Source: Flavobacteriales bacterium
GTDB lineage: Bacteria > Bacteroidota > Bacteroidia > NS11-12g > UBA9320
Length of the DNA stretch: 64,000 bases
Direction of reading: 5' to 3'
Assembly (NCBI GenBank): GCA_020635435.1
Contig: JACJZU010000001.1
Span: 930,001 to 994,000, forward strand
The notes under the pieces were generated by a model. That model was not told where the DNA came from. It did no database searches and saw only the letters and a program-made list of their open reading frames with translations. Made by a program: the position numbers and the translations under genes. Shown here in pieces: positions 44,151 through 52,761 of the stretch; within the stretch, counting starts at the first letter, position 1, and each line of letters starts with the position of its first letter.

Positions 44151-44192
44151 CTCTAAAAGCCCTATTTTGCTGCCCCTAATTTCGGATATAAA

Positions 44193-44669
44193 GTGAAGAA
44201 ATCCAGTGTATTGTTCGTTTGCCTGGGGAATATTTGTCGTTCCCCCCTGGCGGAGGGATTGCTATTGGACAAAATTGAGCGCCATGGATTGGAAGGATCT
44301 GTGCGAGTAGAAAGTGCAGGAACTTCAAATTACCATATCGGCGAACTACCCGATCCTCGAATGCGCAGAACAGCGGCATCTCGGGGTATTGACCTGAAGA
44401 GCAAGGCCCGGCAGTTCAGAGTGTCTGACTTTCAAGGTTTTGATCTGATCATTGCCATGGATGATCAGAATCTTTCAGACATACTTGAACTTGAACCGGA
44501 TGGCCATTCTGCGCGGGTCTTCAAGATGGGTTATTTCCTTGATCCCAATCTGGAACCGGATATACCGGATCCATGGTTTGGTGGCGAAGCTGGTTTTCAA
44601 GAGGTTTTCAAAATGCTCGATATGGCTACAGAAAATCTTCTTCAACATTTACTTCGCAGTGGTGTTTAG
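44193..44669 (+). CDS. low-molecular-weight protein-tyrosine phosphatase
   Basis: 158 residues beginning at a GTG (MKKSSVLFVCLGNICRSPLAEG). The C-x5-R-S active site is Cys10 to Ser17, and the general acid Asp lies in DPWFGG near residue 126. It dephosphorylates tyrosine on protein substrates; in bacteria it often opposes BY-kinases that control polysaccharide export. No kinase gene is nearby, so its target is open. It is 15 bases ahead of the PIG-L gene. Confidence 0.95.
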   Translation: MKKSSVLFVCLGNICRSPLAEGLLLDKIERHGLEGSVRVESAGTSNYHIGELPDPRMRRTAASRGIDLKSKARQFRVSDFQGFDLIIAMDDQNLSDILELEPDGHSARVFKMGYFLDPNLEPDIPDPWFGGEAGFQEVFKMLDMATENLLQHLLRSGV

Positions 44670-44684
44670 AATTATACAGCGATT

Positions 44685-47186
44685 ATGAGAAAAAGTATCC
44701 TTCTGTCTGTTCTATTGTTGATCCTTGCCTGGACGAACGGGATCGCTCAGCCCTCGTCTATACCCTCTTCCAGCATACTGCATGAGATCGAGCACCTGAA
44801 GTTCAATGGATCGGTCCTTTACATTGCGGCACACCCCGATGATGAGAACACCCGTTTGATATCCTGGCTTACCAAATCGCTTCATGCCGATGTTTCCTAT
44901 TTGTCGTTGACACGTGGCGACGGGGGGCAGAACCTGATCGGTAAGGAGATCGGTCCGGGTCTGGGACTGCTTCGGAGCTGTGAATTGCTTGCTGCCAGAG
45001 AGATCGATGGCGGTCGGCAATTTTTTACTCGGGCCATAGATTTCGGATATTCCAAAACTCCGGCAGAAACCTATGAGATATGGAACAAAGAGGAAGTTCT
45101 GTACGACATGGTGAAGGTGATTCGAAGCTTGCGTCCGGATGTGATCATAACGCGTTTTTCGGAGACCGAGAATCCAGAGCGACCGACACATGGGCATCAC
45201 ACCGCCTCTGCGCAGCTCGCTTTTGAGGCTATGGAGGCTGCCGCGGATATGAACCGTTTTCCGGATCAATTGAACGAATTGGGCGTTTGGCAGGTAAAGA
45301 AACTATTCTGGAATACGAGTTGGTGGTTTTACGGGAATCAGGAATTGATGGAAGAGCAGGTTCAGAAGAATCCGGGGAAATACATCCGTATCGATGTGAA
45401 CCCCTGGATGCCCCTGTTGGGAAGCTATTGTTCCGACATAGCTGCGCACAGTCGCAGTCAACATAAAAGTCAAGGTTTCGGATCTTCGGGTGTGGTTGGA
45501 GAGCAACCCGAATATTTGGAGTTTAAGCGCGGTGACCATAAGTCGGGTCCGATATTCAGCGGTATAACCACAAGTTGGACTGAAATAGAGGGTGGCAAAC
45601 CGATTCAAGCCAAGATCGATCAGATCCTGGATCGATTCGACCCTTACGAACCTGTGAAATCGATCAGCTCCTTACTTGAATTGAGCGGATTACTGGAACG
45701 GTTGCCGGACGATAATAAATGGAAGGATCCGGCTTTGGAGCGTGTTGAGTATCTGATCCGTGCCTGTGCCGGGATCAAAGCGAGAGCCTATTCCAACACC
45801 CAGCATGTATCTGCCGGAGAAAAGATCAAGGTATCATTTGAATTGAGCGCTGCCCCCGGGGTAAGTATTGAACCGAGATCAATGAAACCGGAGAACCTGA
45901 GTGCATCAAAGGACTTCAAACCTGAGTTCAAAGAAGGGAAATGGGAACAGGAACTGGAATTGACGATCCCGGATGACATGCCTAAAAGTCAGCCCTTTTG
46001 GCTTGAATCGGAACCCGGTAAAGGCAGTTATACCATTGGTGCGAACCGCGCCGGGATGGCCATGAACCCATATCCGTTCCATTTGGTTTTGAAGATGGCC
46101 ATAAATGGCGAGGAGGTCGAGCAGCGCCTACCGGTTCGATACCATTACACCGATCCCGTTAAAGGCAGCATCGAACAGCCCATGATCGTTCGTCCGGATG
46201 TGATGTTGAATCTCTCGACACGCGTATTGATATTCCCGGACAATGCTCCGCGGCAGTTGGAGGTTGAAGTTCTTGCCGGCAAGTCGGGATTGAAGGGGTT
46301 TGTTGAACTGAACATGCCGGAGGGTTGGCGATGTGAACCGGCATTCTATGCATGCAATCCGGGAATTAAAGGTGAAGTGAAGCGATTTACGTTCAAGGTA
46401 TATCCATCAGCAGAGGCATCTGAAGTGAAGATACGGGCTATATTCAAAACTGAAAAGGTATACAGCAACAGTATGGAGCGTTTGAAATACGACCACATTC
46501 CTGAGTTGGAATGGTATCCAACCTCCGATGTGGAAGCAATAAGGCTGGACCTCAAACGTTCCGGTCAGCGGATCGCATATATTCCCGGTGCAGGTGATCA
46601 GGTTGCCGAGCATTTGGGGTTGATCGGGTACGATGTGGCCGAGATCGCTCCTGAGCAGGTAACAGCGGAGGGCTTAAGGTCCTATGATGCCACCATTGTT
46701 GGAATACGGGCATTCAACACCTACGAGAACGCTGCCGTTTTGAACGAAGCGTTGAACACCTATTGCAAGCAGGGAGGAACTGTGATCGTGCAGTATAACA
46801 CGTCCCGAGGGTTGAAAACTGAGCAGATCGGGCCCTATAAGCTTGTTTTATCGCGCGATCGGGTCACAGAGGAGCAGGCCGCTGTCGAATTCCTGAGTTC
46901 AGACCATCCGGCCTTGAATTTTCCCAATAAACTGGGCAAGAAGGATTTCGATGGTTGGGTTCAGGAGCGTGGCCTTTATTTCCCAGAGGATTGGGACCCT
47001 GCCTACACACCCTTATTATCTATGCACGATCAGGGAGAAAAACCTTTGAAGGGCAGTTTGCTTGTGGCTCAATATGGAGAAGGGTACTACGTTTACACCG
47101 GTTTATCCTTCTTCAGGGAATTGCCTGCGGGGGTTAGTGGTGCATACAGGCTATTTGCCAATTTGATCGCGCTGGGCGATAAATAG
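44685..47186 (+). CDS. large secreted PIG-L family deacetylase
   Basis: 833 residues: signal peptide ending IAQ, a PIG-L/LmbE N-deacetylase domain (about 30-280) with the zinc motif AAHPDDE (residues 49-55 or so) and GHHT, then about 550 residues of beta-rich and glutamine-amidotransferase-like parts. The final quarter has DATIVGIRAFNTYENAAVLNEALN, similar to a class I amidotransferase fold without visible catalytic residues. It could deacetylate an N-acetyl sugar in the periplasm or outside. The partner domains are not characterised. Confidence 0.85.
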   Translation: MRKSILLSVLLLILAWTNGIAQPSSIPSSSILHEIEHLKFNGSVLYIAAHPDDENTRLISWLTKSLHADVSYLSLTRGDGGQNLIGKEIGPGLGLLRSCELLAAREIDGGRQFFTRAIDFGYSKTPAETYEIWNKEEVLYDMVKVIRSLRPDVIITRFSETENPERPTHGHHTASAQLAFEAMEAAADMNRFPDQLNELGVWQVKKLFWNTSWWFYGNQELMEEQVQKNPGKYIRIDVNPWMPLLGSYCSDIAAHSRSQHKSQGFGSSGVVGEQPEYLEFKRGDHKSGPIFSGITTSWTEIEGGKPIQAKIDQILDRFDPYEPVKSISSLLELSGLLERLPDDNKWKDPALERVEYLIRACAGIKARAYSNTQHVSAGEKIKVSFELSAAPGVSIEPRSMKPENLSASKDFKPEFKEGKWEQELELTIPDDMPKSQPFWLESEPGKGSYTIGANRAGMAMNPYPFHLVLKMAINGEEVEQRLPVRYHYTDPVKGSIEQPMIVRPDVMLNLSTRVLIFPDNAPRQLEVEVLAGKSGLKGFVELNMPEGWRCEPAFYACNPGIKGEVKRFTFKVYPSAEASEVKIRAIFKTEKVYSNSMERLKYDHIPELEWYPTSDVEAIRLDLKRSGQRIAYIPGAGDQVAEHLGLIGYDVAEIAPEQVTAEGLRSYDATIVGIRAFNTYENAAVLNEALNTYCKQGGTVIVQYNTSRGLKTEQIGPYKLVLSRDRVTEEQAAVEFLSSDHPALNFPNKLGKKDFDGWVQERGLYFPEDWDPAYTPLLSMHDQGEKPLKGSLLVAQYGEGYYVYTGLSFFRELPAGVSGAYRLFANLIALGDK

Positions 47187-47221
47187 TCGCCCGGTTGGTA
47201 CGGGCTCCCAAGGGGAAATAA

Positions 47222-47229
47222 TAAATTTG
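47222..47229 (+). promoter_or_regulatory. TAnnTTTG -7 box overlapping a possible TTG start
   Basis: TAAATTTG matches the consensus and covers the TTG at 47227. If this promoter is used, the small membrane-protein gene cannot begin at that TTG; the next in-frame start is the TTG at 47248. Confidence 0.45.
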
Positions 47230-47247
47230 CAGAACAATCGAACAGCA

Positions 47248-47580
47248 TTGGATTTCCGAAGGATAGAATATGGCCGACGCACGAACAGGAAGTTCAACTA
47301 TGTGCCCCGTTATTACAACGAGGATATGGAGGATCTGCACGAACGGGCAGAGCAGGCCCGATCCATTCGAGATGGCAGGACTGAACCGACAAACTATGCA
47401 GAGCGTATCCGTGACGGATTCAGACTCCGGCAGCAACCGGTAAGTACAGGTATGGATCAGGCCAGGTGGATATCTCGGATGCGCACTGTGGCCATAGCCG
47501 TGATCCTGGGTCTATTGTTCTATTTACTCTTTTATACAGACGTAATTTATTTTATCTTCGAGGTATTCCAGAATGCCTGA
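47248..47580 (+). CDS. small single-pass membrane protein, unknown function
   Basis: About 110 residues if the TTG at 47248 is used; the frame has no ATG near its 5' end, only one 99 bases in. The N-terminal half is basic and polar (RRTNRKFNYVPRYYNEDMEDLHERAEQARS) and the C terminus is a pair of hydrophobic segments (about residues 74-105). Similar short proteins are found upstream of mutL in Bacteroidota, but no function is known. Its last 8 bases overlap mutL. Confidence 0.55.
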   Translation: MDFRRIEYGRRTNRKFNYVPRYYNEDMEDLHERAEQARSIRDGRTEPTNYAERIRDGFRLRQQPVSTGMDQARWISRMRTVAIAVILGLLFYLLFYTDVIYFIFEVFQNA

Positions 47581-49369
47581 TCTTATTCGCCTTTTACCCG
47601 ATTCCATTGCCAATCAGATCGCAGCGGGTGAAGTAGTTCAAAGGCCTGCTTCGGTAGTTAAGGAACTTCTCGAGAACTCCCTGGATGCCGGGGCAACCAA
47701 CATTATCCTAACCTATCGCGATGGTGGCCAAACCTTCATTGAAGTGATCGATAACGGTCTTGGAATGAACGAAACGGATGCGCGCATGGCCTGGGAACGG
47801 CACGCAACTTCGAAGATCGAGAAGGCCGAGGACCTATTTGCATTACACACCTTTGGTTTCAGGGGTGAGGCTCTGGCAAGTATAGCCGCGGTGGCACAGG
47901 TGGAGATGCGAACGCGCCAGCGACATTCCGATTTCGGGATTGAATTGCTCATTGAGGCATCAGAAATAAGAAGACAAGGTCCGGTTTCCTGCCCGGAAGG
48001 CACAGCCATTCGGGTTAAAAACCTGTTTTTCAATATTCCTGCCCGCCGTAAATTCCTCAAGTCGGTTTCTGTGGAGGGTAAGCACATCATCGAAACGTTC
48101 GAGAAGGTTGCCTTGGCATACCCTGATGTATCCATGTCGTTGTACAATGGAGAACAGGAAGTTCACCGGCTCAGCTCCGGTAATCTGGAAAACCGGATCA
48201 GGCAGTTATTCGGCGATACTCGCTCTGATTCCCTTATTCCGTTGAATGAAGATACTGAGATCGTTGGTATATCGGGTTTCGTTGGAGCGCCCGGCTTGTC
48301 CCGGAAAACGCGGGGTGAGCAATACTTCTACGTGAACAGGCGATTTATACGCAACCCCTATTTCCAACACGCCGTTCAAACGGCCTATGAGGGGTTGATC
48401 GATTCAGACAGTTTTCCACTCTTTGTGTTGTTTTTGGAGATCGACCCTTCCAAAGTTGACGTAAACGTACACCCCACTAAAACGGAGGTGAAATTTGAGG
48501 AGGCACAGGCGATCTACAGCATACTGAAATCGGTCGTTCGCCGGGCTTTAGGCGCATACCATCACACCCCGCAAATGGACGAACTGATCGGTGCCCGAAT
48601 CGATTTTGGTAACCGGAACCCATCTAATGCGGGTTATTCACCCGATGTACGCGTGAACACCTCTTTCAACCCTTTTGAAAGAACTCAAAAGGACCGTGTT
48701 CCAACCGAATGGGAGAAACTGTATGAACCGTTCAGAGACCGGGAGTGGGAGCAGCTAAGCAAACCGCCTGAAAAACCTACGCATGGAGAATTATTCACGA
48801 CGTCGCATACATTGCGAGAGTCGTTTCAGTTGGATGCCCAACATGCAGTTTGTAATTTGGACGGGAATTTATACATCGTACAACTTCAACACGCCGTGGA
48901 GCGTATAGTATATGAGAAATACAATCAAAGAGTTCAGCCGATCGCTTCGCAACAGTTGCTCTTTCCGCGGACGGTTGAGTTTTCCGCCGGCGATTTTGAG
49001 TTGATCTGCGGCTTATTGGAAGAGATCAACGAAATGGGGTTCGATATTAGTCCGTTTGGAAGGAATACCGTGATCATCAATGGAACTCCTGCGGATATTG
49101 CCAAAGGAAATGAGCAGCACATGTTGGAAGGGATCCTAGCAACATACAAAAGCAACATGCAGGAGCTCAAATTGCAGAAAAGGGAAAATATTGCCAGGTC
49201 CTTGGCTCGAAACACAAGCCTGAAGATGGAATCGCGTCTTTCATCGAATGAGCTGAACGAATTGATCAGCGAATTGTTCCAAACCTCGGAACCGGCATAC
49301 ACACCAGGTGGGAAGCCAACTTTCGTTATGTTTGACCCGAATCAGTTGAATACCTTATTCAAGAAATAG
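47573..49369 (+). CDS. mutL: DNA mismatch repair protein MutL
   Basis: 598 residues: an N-terminal GHKL ATPase domain with IAAGEVVQRPASVVKELLENSLDAG, DNGLGM and GFRGEALASI, then a linker and a C-terminal dimerisation domain. In endonuclease-type MutL the C-domain carries DQHxxHExxxxE; here the aligned stretch is VQLQHAVERIVYE, so the catalytic Asp and His are replaced, and the later Cys/zinc ligands are also not seen. The protein may therefore lack nicking activity. It is followed at once by two rhomboid genes. Confidence 0.95.
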   Translation: MPDLIRLLPDSIANQIAAGEVVQRPASVVKELLENSLDAGATNIILTYRDGGQTFIEVIDNGLGMNETDARMAWERHATSKIEKAEDLFALHTFGFRGEALASIAAVAQVEMRTRQRHSDFGIELLIEASEIRRQGPVSCPEGTAIRVKNLFFNIPARRKFLKSVSVEGKHIIETFEKVALAYPDVSMSLYNGEQEVHRLSSGNLENRIRQLFGDTRSDSLIPLNEDTEIVGISGFVGAPGLSRKTRGEQYFYVNRRFIRNPYFQHAVQTAYEGLIDSDSFPLFVLFLEIDPSKVDVNVHPTKTEVKFEEAQAIYSILKSVVRRALGAYHHTPQMDELIGARIDFGNRNPSNAGYSPDVRVNTSFNPFERTQKDRVPTEWEKLYEPFRDREWEQLSKPPEKPTHGELFTTSHTLRESFQLDAQHAVCNLDGNLYIVQLQHAVERIVYEKYNQRVQPIASQQLLFPRTVEFSAGDFELICGLLEEINEMGFDISPFGRNTVIINGTPADIAKGNEQHMLEGILATYKSNMQELKLQKRENIARSLARNTSLKMESRLSSNELNELISELFQTSEPAYTPGGKPTFVMFDPNQLNTLFKK

Positions 49370-50119
49370 ATGCAACACTACAGATCCAGTGATTTTGGGA
49401 GTTTACCTCCGGGTGTGAAGAATTTACTCATACTCAATGGGATCTTCTTTTTGGCAAAGATCGCCCTGGGTTCAAGGGGCATCAATCTGGACGAGTGGTT
49501 TGGACTGTTCTATCCGGGTTCCATGCACTTCAAACCGTTTCAGATCCTGACCCATTTCTTCATGCATGCCAATTTCACGCATATTCTTTTCAATATGTTC
49601 GGGGTTTGGATGTTCGGGCGTTTGTTAGAGATGGTATGGGGCAGCAGGCGATTCATTTATTTTTACATGATCACCGCATTTGCCGCGGCATTCCTGCATT
49701 TCGTTGTGGTTGCCATTCAAGTTCATAAACTGGAGGCAACGCTCACTCCACAGGACATCGAGCAGGTTTATCTCTATGGGCGCGATGTGCTGTTGCAGTA
49801 CACGAACTTCAGCGTTACGGAAATGAATGAGTTGAACTATCTGTACAACATACCGGTGGTTGGAGCTTCCGGAGCTCTTTTCGGGCTATTGGGGGCATGT
49901 TTCGTTCTATTTCCGAATACGGAGTTGATACTTCTCTTTCCGCCTATCCCAATAAAACTGAAGTATTTTGTAACCTTTTATGGGTTGTTTGAGTTATATA
50001 TGGGGTTGCGTGATCATCCGGGGGACAATGTGGCACATTTCGCCCACCTCGGTGGGCTCATAGCCGGCATCATAATCGTAAAATACTGGAACAAGTCGCG
50101 TAGAGATCGCTTTTTCTGA
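49370..50119 (+). CDS. rhomboid family intramembrane protease, tandem copy 1
   Basis: 249 residues with six or so hydrophobic helices. Catalytic Ser167 (VVGASGALFG) and His226 (HFAHLGGL) are present, plus the HILFN motif (His71, Asn75). A long loop (about 120-155) between helices is unusual. It follows mutL with no gap, so it is likely cotranscribed. Substrates are unknown. Confidence 0.9.
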   Translation: MQHYRSSDFGSLPPGVKNLLILNGIFFLAKIALGSRGINLDEWFGLFYPGSMHFKPFQILTHFFMHANFTHILFNMFGVWMFGRLLEMVWGSRRFIYFYMITAFAAAFLHFVVVAIQVHKLEATLTPQDIEQVYLYGRDVLLQYTNFSVTEMNELNYLYNIPVVGASGALFGLLGACFVLFPNTELILLFPPIPIKLKYFVTFYGLFELYMGLRDHPGDNVAHFAHLGGLIAGIIIVKYWNKSRRDRFF

Positions 50120-50153
50120 CCAATTGAATTGCTTGCGATTAAAGCTTTGAAGT

Positions 50154-51044
50154 ATGCAGTGGTGGGAACGACTTAAGTATGAGTTCAATAAGGGTAATTC
50201 TCCGGTTCGCAAATTGATCTTCATCAATACCGGGGTTTTTGTATTGACATTAGTTCTGGGTTTTGTTGCGCATTTGTACAAATCGAATCTGAATGATCTT
50301 TTGCGCTACCTGGAATTGCCTTCCTGGGGAGGGGAATTATTGAAGCGGCCATGGACATTGATCACGTATATGTTCCTGCATGCCGGGTTCTGGCATCTGT
50401 TGTTCAATATGCTCTTTCTCTATTTCATCGGTCGGATCCTGGAGGATTTTCAGAGCACACAGCGTTTCTACACGATCTATTTTGGAGGAGGTTTGGCCGG
50501 TGCACTATTCTATCTTCTGGCCTACAACCTGTTCCCGGTATTTACGTCGATTCCTGAACCCGTTTATATGCTTGGGGCAAGCGGAGCAGTAACGGCGATC
50601 GTTATCGCAACAGCAACCCTGGTACCGCAATATGAGGTTTATCTCTACGGGATCTTCCGTGTGAAATTGGTTTGGCTGGCCATAGTGATCGTGTTGATGG
50701 ATATCGCTCTTTTTCCAAGCGGAAACGAAGGAGGAAGGCTCGCCCATCTCGGTGGAGCAGCCTTTGGTTTCCTGTATATACGCTATCTGAAGGGTGGATT
50801 GTTTGATTCAAGGCTGGCGATGAGTAAGCTTCGCAACTTGTTCAGGCCCAAATACCAGGTTATCGATGAAAAAGAATTGCTGAAGAGGCGACCCAATAAG
50901 CCCGGGCGGGCAGCATCTGAACGTGTGGGGAGATCTAAACCGGAACAGGACGAGATCGATTCGATACTCGACAAGATCAATCAAAGCGGTTATTCGAGTT
51001 TGACCAGCGAGGAGAAGGAGATATTGTTCAAGGCAAGCGAGTAA
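50154..51044 (+). CDS. rhomboid family intramembrane protease, tandem copy 2
   Basis: 296 residues. Ser143 (LGASGAVTAI), His198 (RLAHLGGAAFG) and HLLFN (His81, Asn85) mark an intact rhomboid. A charged cytoplasmic tail of about 80 residues (about 215-296) ends with a helical EIDSILDKINQSGYSSLTSEEKE, a pattern seen in Bacteroidota rhomboids. It differs from copy 1 in loops and tail, so the two probably have different substrates or partners. Confidence 0.9.
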   Translation: MQWWERLKYEFNKGNSPVRKLIFINTGVFVLTLVLGFVAHLYKSNLNDLLRYLELPSWGGELLKRPWTLITYMFLHAGFWHLLFNMLFLYFIGRILEDFQSTQRFYTIYFGGGLAGALFYLLAYNLFPVFTSIPEPVYMLGASGAVTAIVIATATLVPQYEVYLYGIFRVKLVWLAIVIVLMDIALFPSGNEGGRLAHLGGAAFGFLYIRYLKGGLFDSRLAMSKLRNLFRPKYQVIDEKELLKRRPNKPGRAASERVGRSKPEQDEIDSILDKINQSGYSSLTSEEKEILFKASE

Positions 51045-51064
51045 GTTCGCACAAAACTATTCAC

Positions 51065-51706
51065 ATGGAATTCATACCCGAAGAACTCGCCCGCTACGCT
51101 GAAATGCATACGGAAGCAGAATCACAACTTCTCGCGGAACTCAACAGAGACACCTACGCAAATGTGCTGATTCCCAGAATGTTAAGCGGACATATTCAAG
51201 GCAGGATCCTCTCCATGTTCAGTAAGATCATTCAACCCGAGGTAATATTGGAGATCGGAACGTATACCGGTTACTCAGCGCTCTGTATGGCAGAAGGACT
51301 GGTGGAAGGCGGGGTTTTGCATACCATCGATATCAATGAGGAACTTGAAAATCGCATTAAGGACTATTTCAGCCGCTCTGCGTTTGCCGATCAATTGCGA
51401 TTCCATTTGGGCAATGCATTGGAGATCATCCCAGGATTACCGGCCCCGGATCTTGTTTTCATTGATGCCGATAAGGAGAATTACCTGAATTATTATGAAA
51501 TGCTCGTTCCACGGATGAAACGCGGTTCCGTTTTGATCGCCGATAATGTGCTCTGGAGTGGAAAGGTACTCGATGAGGAGGAACGTTCTCGTGATGAAGA
51601 GACACGCGCATTGCACAGTTTCAATGAACGCATTCGGAATGATGACCGTGTGGAGAATGTTCTGATGCCAGTGCGGGACGGTTTGATGATCATACGCATC
51701 AAATAA
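51065..51706 (+). CDS. SAM-dependent O-methyltransferase
   Basis: 213 residues of the caffeoyl-CoA/catechol O-methyltransferase type: ILEIGTYTGYSALCMAEGL is the SAM-binding loop, with the metal-binding Asp in LVFIDADKENY and VLWSGKV. It should methylate a catechol-like or other small hydroxyl substrate. The natural substrate is unknown. It is the last gene of the mutL-rhomboid run. Confidence 0.9.
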   Translation: MEFIPEELARYAEMHTEAESQLLAELNRDTYANVLIPRMLSGHIQGRILSMFSKIIQPEVILEIGTYTGYSALCMAEGLVEGGVLHTIDINEELENRIKDYFSRSAFADQLRFHLGNALEIIPGLPAPDLVFIDADKENYLNYYEMLVPRMKRGSVLIADNVLWSGKVLDEEERSRDEETRALHSFNERIRNDDRVENVLMPVRDGLMIIRIK

Positions 51707-51718
51707 TTTATCCCGTCT

Positions 51719-52720
51719 TCAATTCAGTGCGTCCAGCAGCTTATCCAGAACTTTTCGGGCCCTTTTGTTTTCGTAGGCTACTTCGTAAACGAAATCCAGT
51801 ATGGGCATGAAAATTCCGAGTGAGCGATTCATTTCGTGGATGGTATTCGTAGCATAATATCCTTCGGCCACCATATTCATCTCGAGTTGAGCGCTTTGTA
51901 CCGAATATCCTTTGCCCAGCATATTACCGAAAGTTCGGTTACGGCTAAAATTGGAATAGGCGGTTACCATCAAATCGCCCAGGTAAGCTGAATCGTCAAT
52001 ATCCCGGTCGATCGGGTGGACAGCCGCAATGAATCGCTTGATCTCCCGAATGGCATTCGAAACGAGCACAGCCTGAAAATTATCTCCCAATCCGATCCCG
52101 TGGCAAATTCCGGAGGCAATGGCATATACGTTTTTCAGAACGGCTGAATATTCGGTTCCGTAAATATCGTCAGATGGCGTAGTGCGGATGTATGAACTCT
52201 TCAAGATCGAACAGGCGAGTTCCGAGATTTCCGTGTTCTCCGATGCCAAGGTGAGGTAGCTCAACTTCTCCATGGCCACTTCTTCTGCATGGCAAGGTCC
52301 GGTTATCACAGCGATGCGGGATCTTGAAAAACCGAGATCGGGCAAGTAGTCTCCAAGAATCTGTCGGGTTTCAGGGATAAGCCCCTTTACAGCTGAAAGT
52401 ATGATCTTCTCGGCGAACAGATCCTCGGGAATCGAGTTCAGCGTTTCATGAACATAGGCCGATGGTACTGCCAATATGAGTACATCGCTGTTCAAGATCA
52501 CCTGTTCAAGGTCACTTGACACGGAGACTTTTTCGGGGTGAATCTCAACACTGCTCAGGTAATCCGGGTTATGCTGATGTTCGTTGATGTAGGCTGCCTT
52601 TTCGGCTGTACGAACCCACCAGTTGACCTGCTTTCGCACGGGATTGTCGGAAAGGATCTTCACCAGGGCCGTGGCCCAGCTTCCCCCTCCAAGGACACCG
52701 ATTCGTTTTAATTCATTCAC
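51719..52720 (-). CDS. gpsA: glycerol-3-phosphate dehydrogenase [NAD(P)+]
   Basis: 333 residues. The N terminus IGVLGGGSWATALVKIL is the NAD-binding site, followed by the conserved ITGPCHAEEV and GICHGIGLGDNFQAVL with the catalytic Lys in VLKNVYAIASG. It makes glycerol-3-phosphate for phospholipid synthesis in the cytoplasm. It lies 41 bases downstream of the TolC gene on the same strand. Confidence 0.96.
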   Translation of the reverse strand: MNELKRIGVLGGGSWATALVKILSDNPVRKQVNWWVRTAEKAAYINEHQHNPDYLSSVEIHPEKVSVSSDLEQVILNSDVLILAVPSAYVHETLNSIPEDLFAEKIILSAVKGLIPETRQILGDYLPDLGFSRSRIAVITGPCHAEEVAMEKLSYLTLASENTEISELACSILKSSYIRTTPSDDIYGTEYSAVLKNVYAIASGICHGIGLGDNFQAVLVSNAIREIKRFIAAVHPIDRDIDDSAYLGDLMVTAYSNFSRNRTFGNMLGKGYSVQSAQLEMNMVAEGYYATNTIHEMNRSLGIFMPILDFVYEVAYENKRARKVLDKLLDALN

Positions 52721-52761
52721 GATCAGGTGCGAATAAAAGCATTCGCGTGGTTTTTAACCTT

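Noticed and set aside
47189..47205. GCCCG/CGGGC hairpin after the PIG-L gene
   Set aside because: The five-base stem has no T tract; it may slow transcription but is not a convincing terminator.
47268..47330. ATG in another frame at 47268 suggesting a frameshifted start for the small membrane protein
   Set aside because: That frame is not continuous with the hydrophobic C terminus; the long open frame from the TTG start is uninterrupted.
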